Shown here: in pieces, positions 10,710 to 22,700 of the stretch
How the letters are laid out: each line of letters starts with the position of its first letter
How positions within the stretch are numbered: position 1 is the stretch's first letter
Assembly (NCBI GenBank): GCA_036244855.1
Contig: BQKZ01000121.1
Coordinates: forward strand, 175,761 to 205,802
Length of the DNA stretch: 30,042 nt
Reading direction: 5' to 3'
From: Temnopleurus reevesii
Lineage: Eukaryota; Echinodermata; Echinoidea; Temnopleuroida; Temnopleuridae
Notes under the pieces: generated by a model
What the model was told of the DNA's origin: nothing
Seen by the model: only the letters and a program-made list of their open reading frames with translations
The model's database searches: none
Translations under genes and position numbers: made by a program

Positions 10710-13700
10710 GTAAAGGATACTACATGTAATACTGTAAAGGATTTTACTGTCACACTTAACGGTAGTTTTTTTATATGGACGTGCTGTGATGATGTATAAA
10801 GCAATGCATGACATGGCACCTGAATATTTAAAACAAGATTTACAACATGTCAGCACTATACATGATCACAGCACAAGACATGCTGTTAGGGATACATTTC
10901 ATGTACCAAGATTTAGGACACATACAAACATAGTCCATTGATATCTGGAATTACTGTTTCGAACCAATTTGAATCTTTTCTTAAAATATTGCCTACTTTA
11001 ACCCTAATCAGGGTTTCAAATATCTCCCACACACGCAAAAAAAATTTTGCGACGCGTCATGACTTTTTTCTTTTAAGTATCGCGCAACTTTTGAGACCAA
11101 ATTCGCCGCGCCCGCGCGTACCGTTTTCGTGCCACGCCCAATTTGAAAAAAATTTGTCAACCCCAAAATTGCTCAAAAAACGTGATTTTGTGTACAAAGT
11201 CAATGCAAATTGTGTTTTCACTATAATATCATAAAAACTTGAATATTTTTACTTTTAATGGCTCAAATTAGTTTATTTTTGCAGCATTTTGCCTCAAATA
11301 ATGTCTGCAACAAATATCAGTAAAAAANNNNNNNNNNNNNNNNNNNNNNNNNNNNNNNNNNNNNNNNNNNNNNNNNNNNNNNNNNNNNNNNNNNNNNNNN
11401 NNNNNNNNNNNNNNNNNNNNNNNNNNNNNNNNNNNNNNNNNNNNNNNNNNNNNNNNNNNNNNNNNNNNNNNNNNNNNNNNNNNNNNNNNNNNNNNNNNNN
11501 NNNNNNNNNNNNNNNNNNNNNNNNNNNNNNNNNNNNNNNNNNNNNNNNNNNNNNNNNNNNNNNNNNNNNNNNNNNNNNNNNNNNNNNNNNNNNNNNNNNN
11601 NNNNNNNNNNNNNNNNNNNNNNNNNNNNNNNNNNNNNNNNNNNNNNNNNNNNNNNNNNNNNNNNNNNNNNNNNNNNNNNNNNNNNNNNNNNNNNNNNNNN
11701 NNNNNNNNNNNNNNNNNNNNNNNNNNNNNNNNNNNNNNNNNNNNNNNNNNNNNNNNNNNNNNNNNNNNNNNNNNNNNNNNNNNNNNNNNNNNNNNNNNNN
11801 NNNNNNNNNNNNNNNNNNNNNNNNNNNNNNNNNNNNNNNNNNNNNNNNNNNNNNNNNNNNNNNNNNNNNNNNNNNNNNNNNNNNNNNNNNNNNNNNNNNN
11901 NNNNNNNNNNNNNNNNNNNNNNNNNNNNNNNNNNNNNNNNNNNNNNNNNNNNNNNNNNNNNNNNNNNNNNNNNNNNNNNNNNNATAGCCTAAAAATATTT
12001 CTATGTGGCCATACATAGCCTAAAAATATTTCTATGTGGCCATACATAGCCTAAAAATATTTCTATGTGGCCATACATAGCCTAAAAATATTTCTATGTG
12101 GTCATACATAGCCTAAAAATATTTCTATGTGGCCATACATAGCCTAAAAATATTTCTATGTGGTCATACATAGCCTAACAACTCTCAGTCATGCAACCTT
12201 ACAACCAATTTTGCAAACACTGAAACATGCTAAATACGTTGTCTCAAGGCGAGGCAGTTGATAATTGATACTTCATCAAGTTTCAAGTATCACATAACTA
12301 GCCGTGAGACGACGCATTATAGTGTCTTAATTGTTTGCAAAATTGGTCTTAACGTCATGCGACTGAAAGTCGGACAGTGTACGTTGGCCTAAACATTTGG
12401 TTAATCACAAAGTCCCTTAGCGCTCTATAAATGTAAGTATTTCTCCCCATTCATGTTATCAGGCAATATACCCTGACGATACCAATAGAATAAACTTGTA
12501 CTCCGGTGTATATTTTGAGGACACAAAATTATTGCTGCTCTTGTCATATTTTTGATAATATTACTTCTGCACACATATATGTATCGTCATGATAACCAGT
12601 TTTGGAAAAGGTTTGTGACCAAAGTAAGGTGTTTATAGGTAATAGGTTTGTTACTCTCACCAAACAATTGTCTGAGTAATGCACTCAAACTCTCACAAAG
12701 AAATTGTAGTTAATGTATGTTTCACCATGCCTAATGAGAGGCATGCATTCATATTTTAAAGAAGGATTAAAGAAGAATATGGGAAAATTATAATAGCTTC
12801 AGCCATGCAGCTGTTACATGCCTCTGTATATCAAAGAATAAATTCCTGACTGGTATCTTTTTACATCATCATTCAAGTAAGATAAGAGTAGAAGAACACA
12901 ACAAGAATAATCGTGAATTTACTTTCAATCTCCACATATGCATTAGCAGTATACGATCCAACCACGTTCTGCGCAGTACAGCTGTAGATGTCTCGATCAG
13001 ATAACTCTGCATTCACAATGCGAAGGACTCCATTCAAGGCCTACGGGAGAAATACAAAAAGGTGATTTATCTGCTATGTAGTGCTGGTTTGAGCAATATG
13101 GCAAGAGAATAATATTTTCTCATGAATTTTCAAAATCTCATTCATTGCTAGCCCAGCTGTAGATGTCCCGATAAGCCAATATTGTATTCATATTACGAAG
13201 GACTCCATTTAAAGCAGAGGAAAAAAAAGAATGGAGATAGAATGTTATTCGCTATCTTCTGCTGGTTTGAGTAAAATGATAACAGGATAACGTTAACCCA
13301 TATTCCATTAAAAATGTTTTATCTCATTAAATGCTAAGCTGGCTATAAATGTAGATGTGTCTATCAGCCAATTCTACATTCTCAAAAGCATTGTTTTATA
13401 AGCGCCTTGTAAAAAGCGAAGACAGAGTGCGAATGAAAATTCGCATGCCAATTTGTATCTGATTTGTAATTTATTTGCAATCAATTGCAACTTTGGAACA
13501 ACACCCCCTATGTCGAACCTAAAAGTAATCCATCTTTTTTCCATTTACGCTTCGTTTATCCATATATTTACATCAATCTAGTATTATCTATCTATCTATC
13601 TATCTATCATTCTACCATTCTATCTATCAATCATTCTATAGTTCTATCTATCTATCTATCTATCTCTATATCTATCTATCATTCTATCTATCGTTCTATC

Positions 13701-16700
13701 TAGCTTCTGGTCCCAGTTATGGTCAGAGTAGGGATATTGATTCTTTTTATTTTTGTTTATTGTTTACATGGTATCTTTTAGCTACATGTACCTAACAGTC
13801 TATTGATTCATTCATCTGTATTTCCATATCATAAATCTATCTATCTACCCATCGAGCTAGCAAGCTCGCAACACATCTGTCCTGAATTTATCTGCTGGTT
13901 GGCAGTGAGAGGTCCACTGCTTCTAGTGCAAATGATGGTTGGGGTATGGACAACAGTTGTCAAGCAACAGAGGACTGTTGCGGGTTCCTTTTATTATTGT
14001 TTACATGGAATATTTTCTCTAGCTTTCAATTAATCAAGTTAGCCCTTTATTTCTGTGTCATAAATTTATTTATCTACCTATCGAGCTAGCTAACTCGCAA
14101 CCTATCCGTCTTGACTTTACCTGCTGGTTGGCAGTGAGGGGTCCACTGCTTCTAGTCCATGTGATGATAGGGGTTGGGACACCGGTGGTCACGCAGCGAA
14201 GGACTTGTGTGCCTCCTTGCGGGATCGTCACCTGGTCAGGCTCAATGCGAGCTGTTGGTCTGGTATAATCTGGGTAAGGACACAACATAAAATCAAATAT
14301 CACAATTCTTCAGTATCATTTAGCAATAATATGAGAAAATATTATCAATATGTCGCAGTGAAATCGTTCAGTTACATTCCAGGAAAACAGTGAAGCAAGA
14401 CTGCTCTAATTTTAAATCTTAAATTTCAATGGAGGAACAAGGGTGAACATATTGGATTTGAATGCACCTTTGCTATTTACATCTCAACAAAAATATACAC
14501 GGAATGATAGACTTATAAAGGCACTCATTTTCAACCTTTCATATATATCTTGTTGCAAACCAATATGAGCACAACAATCAAAGATGATAGTTGATCTGGC
14601 ATGAGCAAAGTGATTCCCATAGAAATTCCTTCCAACATGACTCTAGATGCTTTGCTTTGAGGGCCAGACAAGAAAAATGATTGGCATCATTTGCAAATGT
14701 TGATATCAAACAGGCAGACTGACATGAATTTGTGATTTAAAAAAGAAACCTGCAATGCACTCCCTGTGAAAACTGGAAACCTGTAAATTCAGAGAATCAA
14801 ACAGGTACTCTAACTTTAAATTTTGAGGATCAAACTTGGAGACTAACCTGCATTAACAGTAACCACTGCATCACCATAACTCGACCCATGGCTGTTAGAT
14901 GCCGTACACCTGTACGTCCCTTCGTCCTCCTTGGTCGGTGACGCGATGACGAGATAGCCGTTTTCTTCCCGGGAGCTCGACGGCATGTCTCCTTCGACGC
15001 GGGACCATACCTTCTCTGGGGCGGGGTCTCCAGTGGCCTGGCAGTACAGAGTTATTCTCTCTCCCTCGCTGACGACTATCGTGTTGGGGAGGATGGTTAC
15101 TGAAGGGATCTGGGAAGCTGGAGAGAGAGGAAGAGGGAAGACAGTTTCATTATTTGACAGAGTGAAGTGATGAAAGAGAGAAAGAGATTTCAACTGGCAG
15201 TATAAGGGGATTCTCTCCCCCTCGCTGACGACTATTATGTTGGGGAGGATGGTTACTGAAGGAATCTGGGAAGCTAGAAGGGTAGAGAGTAAGAGGGAAG
15301 ACACATTCATTATTGGACAGTGTATAGCAGTGAAAGTGATGAAAAAAGAGTGAAGTCGCTTGGTACAAGGTTGATTCTCCCCTTAACTGACAACTATTGT
15401 GTTGGGGAGGATGGTTACTGAAGGGATCTGGGAAGCTGGAGGGAGATTGAGAGGGAAGATACATGATTATTTGACAGTGCATAGCAATGAAAGTGATGAA
15501 AAAATGAGTGAGGTCGCTTGGTACAAGGTTGATTCTCCCCTTAACTGATGACTATTGTGTTGGGGAGGATGGTTACTCAAGGGATCTGGGATCTAATTCA
15601 TCATTTAACAGCATTGTGTACTTTCCCCCCATCCTTTATCTCTTTTGATCAAAATAACTGTTACACATTCTGAAAAACAAAAAACAAAGATAAATTTCCC
15701 CAAACTTACGATTGACGTAAAGCACCGTTCTGATGGTTGCCATGCCAGCAGAGTTGGTAGCCTCACAGAAGTACTCCGCCTCGTCCGAAGCCCTGCTCTG
15801 AGGGATGACAAAGACACCATTGTCAAAGGTGGCCTCTGGATTGAGGACCCCTCCCTGGCCTCCAGTCCAGCGCAGCGTCGGTGGCGGGTTGCCCGTAGCG
15901 ACACAGCGGAACTCAACACGGTCTCCCTCGGTAACGCGGATAAAGCGAGGCTCAATGCGGACTGTTGGTTCTTGGACAGATGCTGTGGGAAGATGAAATC
16001 AGATTAAGGTGATTTGATAAGTATGTGAGTCTATGCTTTCTTGACGAACTATGCATTCAGATGTCAACAAATATTGAGAATACAATGGTCAGAATGCTAT
16101 TTGCATACATTAACATTGCTAGGTTGGACAAACATTGTAGCTCGACCAACCTAGCAACAACCACTGCCTGCTATTCATATTCCTTCAATTGAAATACGAT
16201 TATTTTATATCAGGTAAGCAACTACTAGTTCCTCATTGTGCGTTTGACAAAGGGGTGTGCATAAAATCTAAATTTATTTATTTATTTATTTATTTAGTTA
16301 TTTATGCACATTTCATAGTTACAATCACATGGAGATACAAAGTATTACATAGTGATGAGGATATGCATTTCCAATACATATATTGGTTATTACTGAAATA
16401 TGCAGAGGTTTGACAAAATAGCTTAAAGCTTGATACATATTGCCACACCATTACTATACACTTATGAATAAATCATAAATACTGGGAAAACTGGGAAAAC
16501 ACACACATGAAAAAAACTAACCAAACAAACTAAAGTACTAAATAACGAATTAACACAAGCAAATAGACTGATAGGAATAGAACAGAGTAAAGAGAGAGAG
16601 AAATAAAAATAGTGAAATCCCTATATGAGTAACTGAAATTTAATAACAATATAAAAAAGCACATGTAAAGTAACGTACATCAATGCACTCTACAGGGTAG

Positions 16701-19700
16701 TTACATCCGTGAGATGACGATTCGTTTAAATACATTACAAAAGTGGTTTATTGATTAAGGAATCATAAAAAGAAAACAAGGTGCACAAAACACCATTAAA
16801 CATCACTCACTTGTGACGATAAGAGTTGCATAAGCATCAGCAGTATCATGGTGGTTGGATCCCATGCAGACATACTGCCCAGCATCAGACAGTCGCACAG
16901 NTTCAACTGCAACTTGCGACCGATTGCAACTTTTGAACAACACTCCATAAGATGTTTTAATAAAAATGTGAGTCAATGGTTTCTCGAGTATCTACTCTAA
17001 GGGGGTGTTGTTCAAAAGTTGCAATTGATCGCAAGTTGCAGATGATCGAAATGTGCCAATCAAAATCATTGTTTCATGCACGTCTTGATAGATGCGCATA
17101 CTGTGCGGGAATGGAAATATGTGTTACAATTTGCAACTGATTTGCAGTTGATTTGTGATCAATTGCAAATTTTGAGCAACATCCCCTAAAAACCTCAAAA
17201 TGATAAGTTCACATTGCAAAGGGCAATCAATTTGTTATACTGGAAACTATGAATGAATAATGCAAAATCATAAACAATGTTAAACCGTGAATTTAAGAGC
17301 AAAAACTAAGGAGTGTTGTTCAAAAGTTGCAATTGATCGGAATGTGCCAATCAAAATCATTGTTCCATGCACATCTTGTTAGAAGCGCATACTATGCACG
17401 AATGAAAATATGTGTTACAATTTGCAACTGATTTGCAGTTGATTTACGATCGATTGCAACTTTTGAGCAACACACCCAAAAACCATCACATTATAGGTTC
17501 ACAATGTAAATGGGCAACCAATTTGTTGTACTGGACTACTATAAATGAATAATGTAAAGTCATAAACAATATTCAATTGTGAATTTAAGAACAAAAACAA
17601 AGGGTCGGATATACATCACAGGAATTGTTGGTATATCTCAAATGGATAAACAGCTGAGATTTTAATGGAAATAATTCTTGCCTTATCCCAACATAGATAA
17701 ACGCTGATTGATAGTGCATCTCCGAGATGCTGTGTTGGGATAAGACAAGAATTATTTCAATTATTGTCTACCCCAACACAAAAATCGTTCAAATCGTCCG
17801 TGTTTTTACAAAATGAAGGGAGCCAGAGGGTACTGTTACACGAAATTCATTCAAACATGTCCTTCAATGCCCATTGAATTGGCGCTATGTCAGGATTTTT
17901 TGTCTCCATGCAACAATGCCCTTTGGCTCCCGTCACTTTGTGAAAACACTAACGAATTGATAGCTGAAATTTTGTTTATAAAATTATCCTATTGAAAGCA
18001 ATCAAAATTAAATACATTTTTATGGGTTTGACTATATTCAATAGCCCGCTTTCGTAATTTATTCAAATTTATTCTTGATTGTACAAAGAAGAACTATGCA
18101 TTCAGCTGTCAACAAATAATGAGAATACAATGGCCAGAATGCTATTTGCATACATTACCGTTGCTAGGTTGGAGAAACATTGTAGCTCGACCAACCTAGC
18201 AACAACTACTGCATGCTATTCTCATTGCCTCGATTGAAATATGATTATTTTTTATCAGGTAACCAAATAGTTCCTCATTGTGCATTTGACAAAGGGGTGT
18301 GCATAAAATCTAAATACATTACGAAACTGGACTATTGATTAAGGAATAATAAACAGTAAACAAAGTGCATAAAACACAAGAAAACATGACTCACTTGTGA
18401 CGATAAGAGTTGCATAAGCATCAGCAGTATCATGGTGGTTGGATCCCATGCAGACATACTGCCCAGCATCAGACAGTCGCACAGAGTCAATGGTTAGGAT
18501 ACCCATAAAGTCCCTGGCGTTCGGAGGCAGGCTGCCATCGGTTCGACTCCAGGCAATCGTGTAGGCTGGTGTCTGGGTGAAGATGAAGAGTCAAATTTAG
18601 TTCAGCATATAGTAAAAGAAGTAAACTTAGGGGGTGTTGCAATTGATCGCCAGTTGCAGTTGATCGGAACGTGCCAATCAAAATCGTTGTTTCATACGCG
18701 TCTTCTTTAATGCGCATACTGTGCGCGAATGAAAATGCGTGTTACAATTTGCAAACTTGCTGTTGATTGCAGTTGATTTTGAACAACACCCCGCAAGTCT
18801 AGTTGAGGACTCTGTATTCCAATGGCACCCATCTCTGCACATTTTTCTTGCCCTGAACACACAGGGACTACACAGCACTCAACCACAGTCTCAAATGGCG
18901 CTATCAGAGAGGTATGTGAGTCTCTGTGGTTGAGTGCTTTGAAGTCCCTGTGTGTTCAGGGCAAGAGAATGCAAAAATGGGTGCTACATGTGTATTAGAA
19001 CACAGAGTCCTCAATCGGACTAGAGAATACTAAGAGCATAAGCTCAATAGTTATGTGAATAAAAGTGATGCTAAAAATATCAGCAGTTTTACAAAACAAA
19101 GTTAAATATACTGCAAGTCCAGAATTAAACTTTGACATAGAAATAATTGCATGTACATTGACATACAACTGGATTGCAATTAGTTCTAGACTTGTATAGT
19201 ATATCTGTCCCATGTACTTCTTTTAAGACTGAAAGTATTTTTTGTTTTGTTTAAGTGATCTCAATGAGCTATTGATACATTCTCAGCTCTAATAATACAT
19301 ATAGCTTCATCAACTTTGATATGAAATTTAATAATTTCCAACAAAGAGGGTACTGCACAATGCGTTAGTTTTCAGCATGTGACAAATGATATCATCTAAT
19401 CTGGCTAATTTCTAATAATTGTAATACTGTATAGCGGCAATTTTTGCGAGGGTATTATTTTCACGCTTTTCGCAGTGAAATTACCGACTGCAAATTTAAG
19501 ACCCACGAAAATAATCTATAGAATTTGTACGAATTGTTAACATGTGCAGCACTTCACACAGTGCCTTTTGAAGTGGCATGATAACGGTTTGTTTCAAGCA
19601 TATGTATATTAAATTTGCATTTCTATAATCATAGTTTCGACAATCATAGTTTCGACATTATACTATGATTATTCGGCCATTCTTTATCATTTTTGGCATT

Positions 19701-22700
19701 TGAAAGCATTTTTTGTAGCAGTAATCACCTTCTGTTTCTTGAAAATTCTCTTTAAGTGAGGTCAATACCCTGCAAAAATATTCATGGACTAACCAACCGC
19801 GAAAAATTAACACTGCAAAATCATCCCGCTATACAGTACCCCAAGGTTACTGCTGAACAATTTATACTTTCATGTTATCTCACCTGGCTGATACCTCGAC
19901 AAACAAACTGAACAGTTTCACCTTCTGGTACCTCAACGGTCTGTGGATCTTCAATTATCACTCTCATTGGTTGACCTGTAAAGATTAAATCAAGTTTCAA
20001 AATTAGGGCTATGCATTATTGTCCGTGTCAATTTTGGTTCATCAAACCTAATAGTGTCGCAAGAACCTCATCAGTGCTCACAACCTTATCAACGGTCTGT
20101 GGATTTTCAATTATCACTCTCATTTAATAGTGTCGCAAGAACCTTATCAGTGCTCATAACCTTATCAACGGTCTGTGNGTCTGTGGATTTTCAATTATCA
20201 CTCTCATTTAATAGTGTCGCAAGAACCTTATCAGTGCTCATAACCTTATCAACGGTCTGTGGATTTTCAATTACCACTCTCATTTGTTGACCTGTATGAG
20301 ATTAAATCATGTCATAAGATGGAATACTTAATCTCCAGAAGATAACATCTTTCAAAATAATGAAAATGGACGTATGAAACTAAACCATGTCAATGTTAAT
20401 ACCCAGAAGACAAAGTCTTTCAAAATCATGAAAATGCATTGTTGTCTTGCACCTCTACCCCAATTTTGGTTTGCCAATGCCTGTCACATAAAAGCGATAC
20501 TTTAAATTGAAAGTTAATCATATCTCTATGGTACATCTTTTGCAATAGACTTATGATGAATATATATCGTAAGTTTAACTGCATCTTTTATGTAACAAGC
20601 ATCTAGTGGTGTTGCAAGAACCTTATCAGTATTAACAAATTGCTTTTCTCTCATATTTCCCTTAAAACTAGTTAGTGGCACTGTACATGCATTTCCTCCC
20701 ATATAAGATGGGGATTTAATTTATACTGTAAGCATAGACAAAATTTGTCAAAAAAATCTAAATGATCGGCTTACCGACAACTTCAAGTCGTACTTCTACT
20801 GTTCCTGAGCCAAACCTGTTGTACGCAGAGAAAATGTAGATTCCAGCATCCACAGCTCTCAGGTTGCGTATCTGGAAAGAAAATATTGATGAACTTATGT
20901 AAAATAGATGTAGATCTTGTTAACATGGATTTTTTCAATTTATATTCACTCTCTTTTGTAAAGATAAATTTATTTTCAAAGCTATCAGCCTCTCTTTTTG
21001 GCCTCCAGGAAGGTGTTTCACCAAGATAAGAAAGACTTTACGCACGACTTTACGTTCGACTGGTACCACTTCTTGTGCGCAATGGTTTACATTATTACGC
21101 GCATTCAGCGCTAGAACTGATACCAGTCGAACGTAAAGTCGTGTGTAACTTTAAGAATGTTTTGGTGAAACACCTCCCTGTTTAGGAGCATGGTTTGATG
21201 ATGATTCCCTGTCTACGCAAGGGCATAATATTGCTTACTTAAATTTTGTTTCATTGTGTGTTAAGTTTGATACTAGTACTTGATATTTTGTAAAGCACAT
21301 AGAGAGTTTTTCATACTATGATATGCTATATAAATTCATTGTATCCTTATTGAGTGTTAATGAAATGGAAATGGATAAATCAATCAATCAAAACAATCAA
21401 TCAATCAATCAATCAAGTAAATATTTAAAGAAAATTCAGAAAGATAAAATCACCTGTAACCGCCATGTTCCCTGTTCCACATATGCGCTGGGAGAGAGAG
21501 GTTGTCCATCAGCTCGCCTCCATTCCGTGCCGGTGTAATTACCCACAATCCTAACCTCAAAGATAACCGTTCCACCGAGGTAGGACGAGGCCTCCGTCGG
21601 CGAGGCTACCACCGATGGGATGCGACCGTCTGGAAAGCAATATTACTTTCATTACAATAAGTGTATGTTCCAAGCAAATGTGTTGAAAAGTACAATTTTG
21701 CCATATGTTTGGGGCATAAAGGCCATCGCACACTACACGACTTTTAGACGTACTACCTGAAGACCAATTTTTTTCAAATATTGAAACCTGCTATAAAACA
21801 GCATCCCATGGCGAGGTACTTCATAATTTATACTTCTTCATGTTTCAAGTACTTCCCTATGAGACAGCATATTATTGCATGTTTCAGTATTTGATCTTAA
21901 GGTTGTACAACTAAAAGTCGTGTAGTGTGCAGTGGCCTCTAGAGTTGTTAGTTTTGGTGTTGCTAATACAACGCAAACTTTTTCTTGAATATTAATATGT
22001 TTCTATCCTTTTTAATACTTTATCGCAAGCACCTGCAAAATTAACCATGACTATAATTTCATTTCTCTAGGATAATACAGATTCCTGTCTGGTTGTAATT
22101 ATCCAATTTACATGGACCCTTTGTCACTGCAATTTTCGTAATTACTGAGGACCTATTTTTATTATCAACACCATCATAATTGCAATTTTTGTTATGAACA
22201 TTAGCATTACCCTTTTTCTATTTTCATATGAGGCATTCATTTAATGTGATCACAGTCAATTCAATCCTATTGGCTACTATGCTAGAGCTCAGTAATGGGA
22301 CACCAAGCTCGACTGGGGAGGGGGGGGAGCTGGGATATTGTATGTGATACGAATGTATTTGTAGATGGGTTCTATTTCACTCGAATAGATTGAACTTTTG
22401 TGAATAATGTTTTTTATGTTATTTATTCCAGCAAAGTTTATTACATTGATTTTTAAAAATGGATTTGTAAGAGCACAAAAACACATTTCCTTATTAAAGT
22501 ACCACCTCATAAAAGTGCTCCTCATTAAGATGTTGAACAGGTGTTCAATGAGTATAGAAGTAGAAAAGGATCATTAAACCAATGTGAACTTACCTATAGA
22601 GTCGGGGCTACATGTCTGACCGGGTTGGGTAGGATTGCCCTGGTAGCCTGAAGCACAACTGCAGGTGAAAATAAAATTTGTTGAATTAATCTAATAGATA

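Noticed and set aside
11268..12047. Frames running through the n block
   Set aside because: They exist only because n is translated as X.
11984..12179. CRISPR-like array
   Set aside because: The 31-bp units are directly adjacent with no variable spacers, in an animal gene; it is a simple satellite.
14843..15310. One 155-residue reading frame joining E14 and its copy
   Set aside because: It reads through the E14 acceptor and intron by chance; splice sites and Ig length support 14848-15117 only.
15605..16007. Overlapping frames on both strands over E13
   Set aside because: Shadows of the Ig-c exon; only the minus frame with both Ig cysteines fits the family.
18487..18933. Small frames around 18487-18933
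   Set aside because: They cross E12 in the wrong frame, a MITE and a foldback element.
22289..22525. 78-residue minus-strand frame
   Set aside because: Within the E8-E9 intron, no acceptor or domain, and not needed by the phases.
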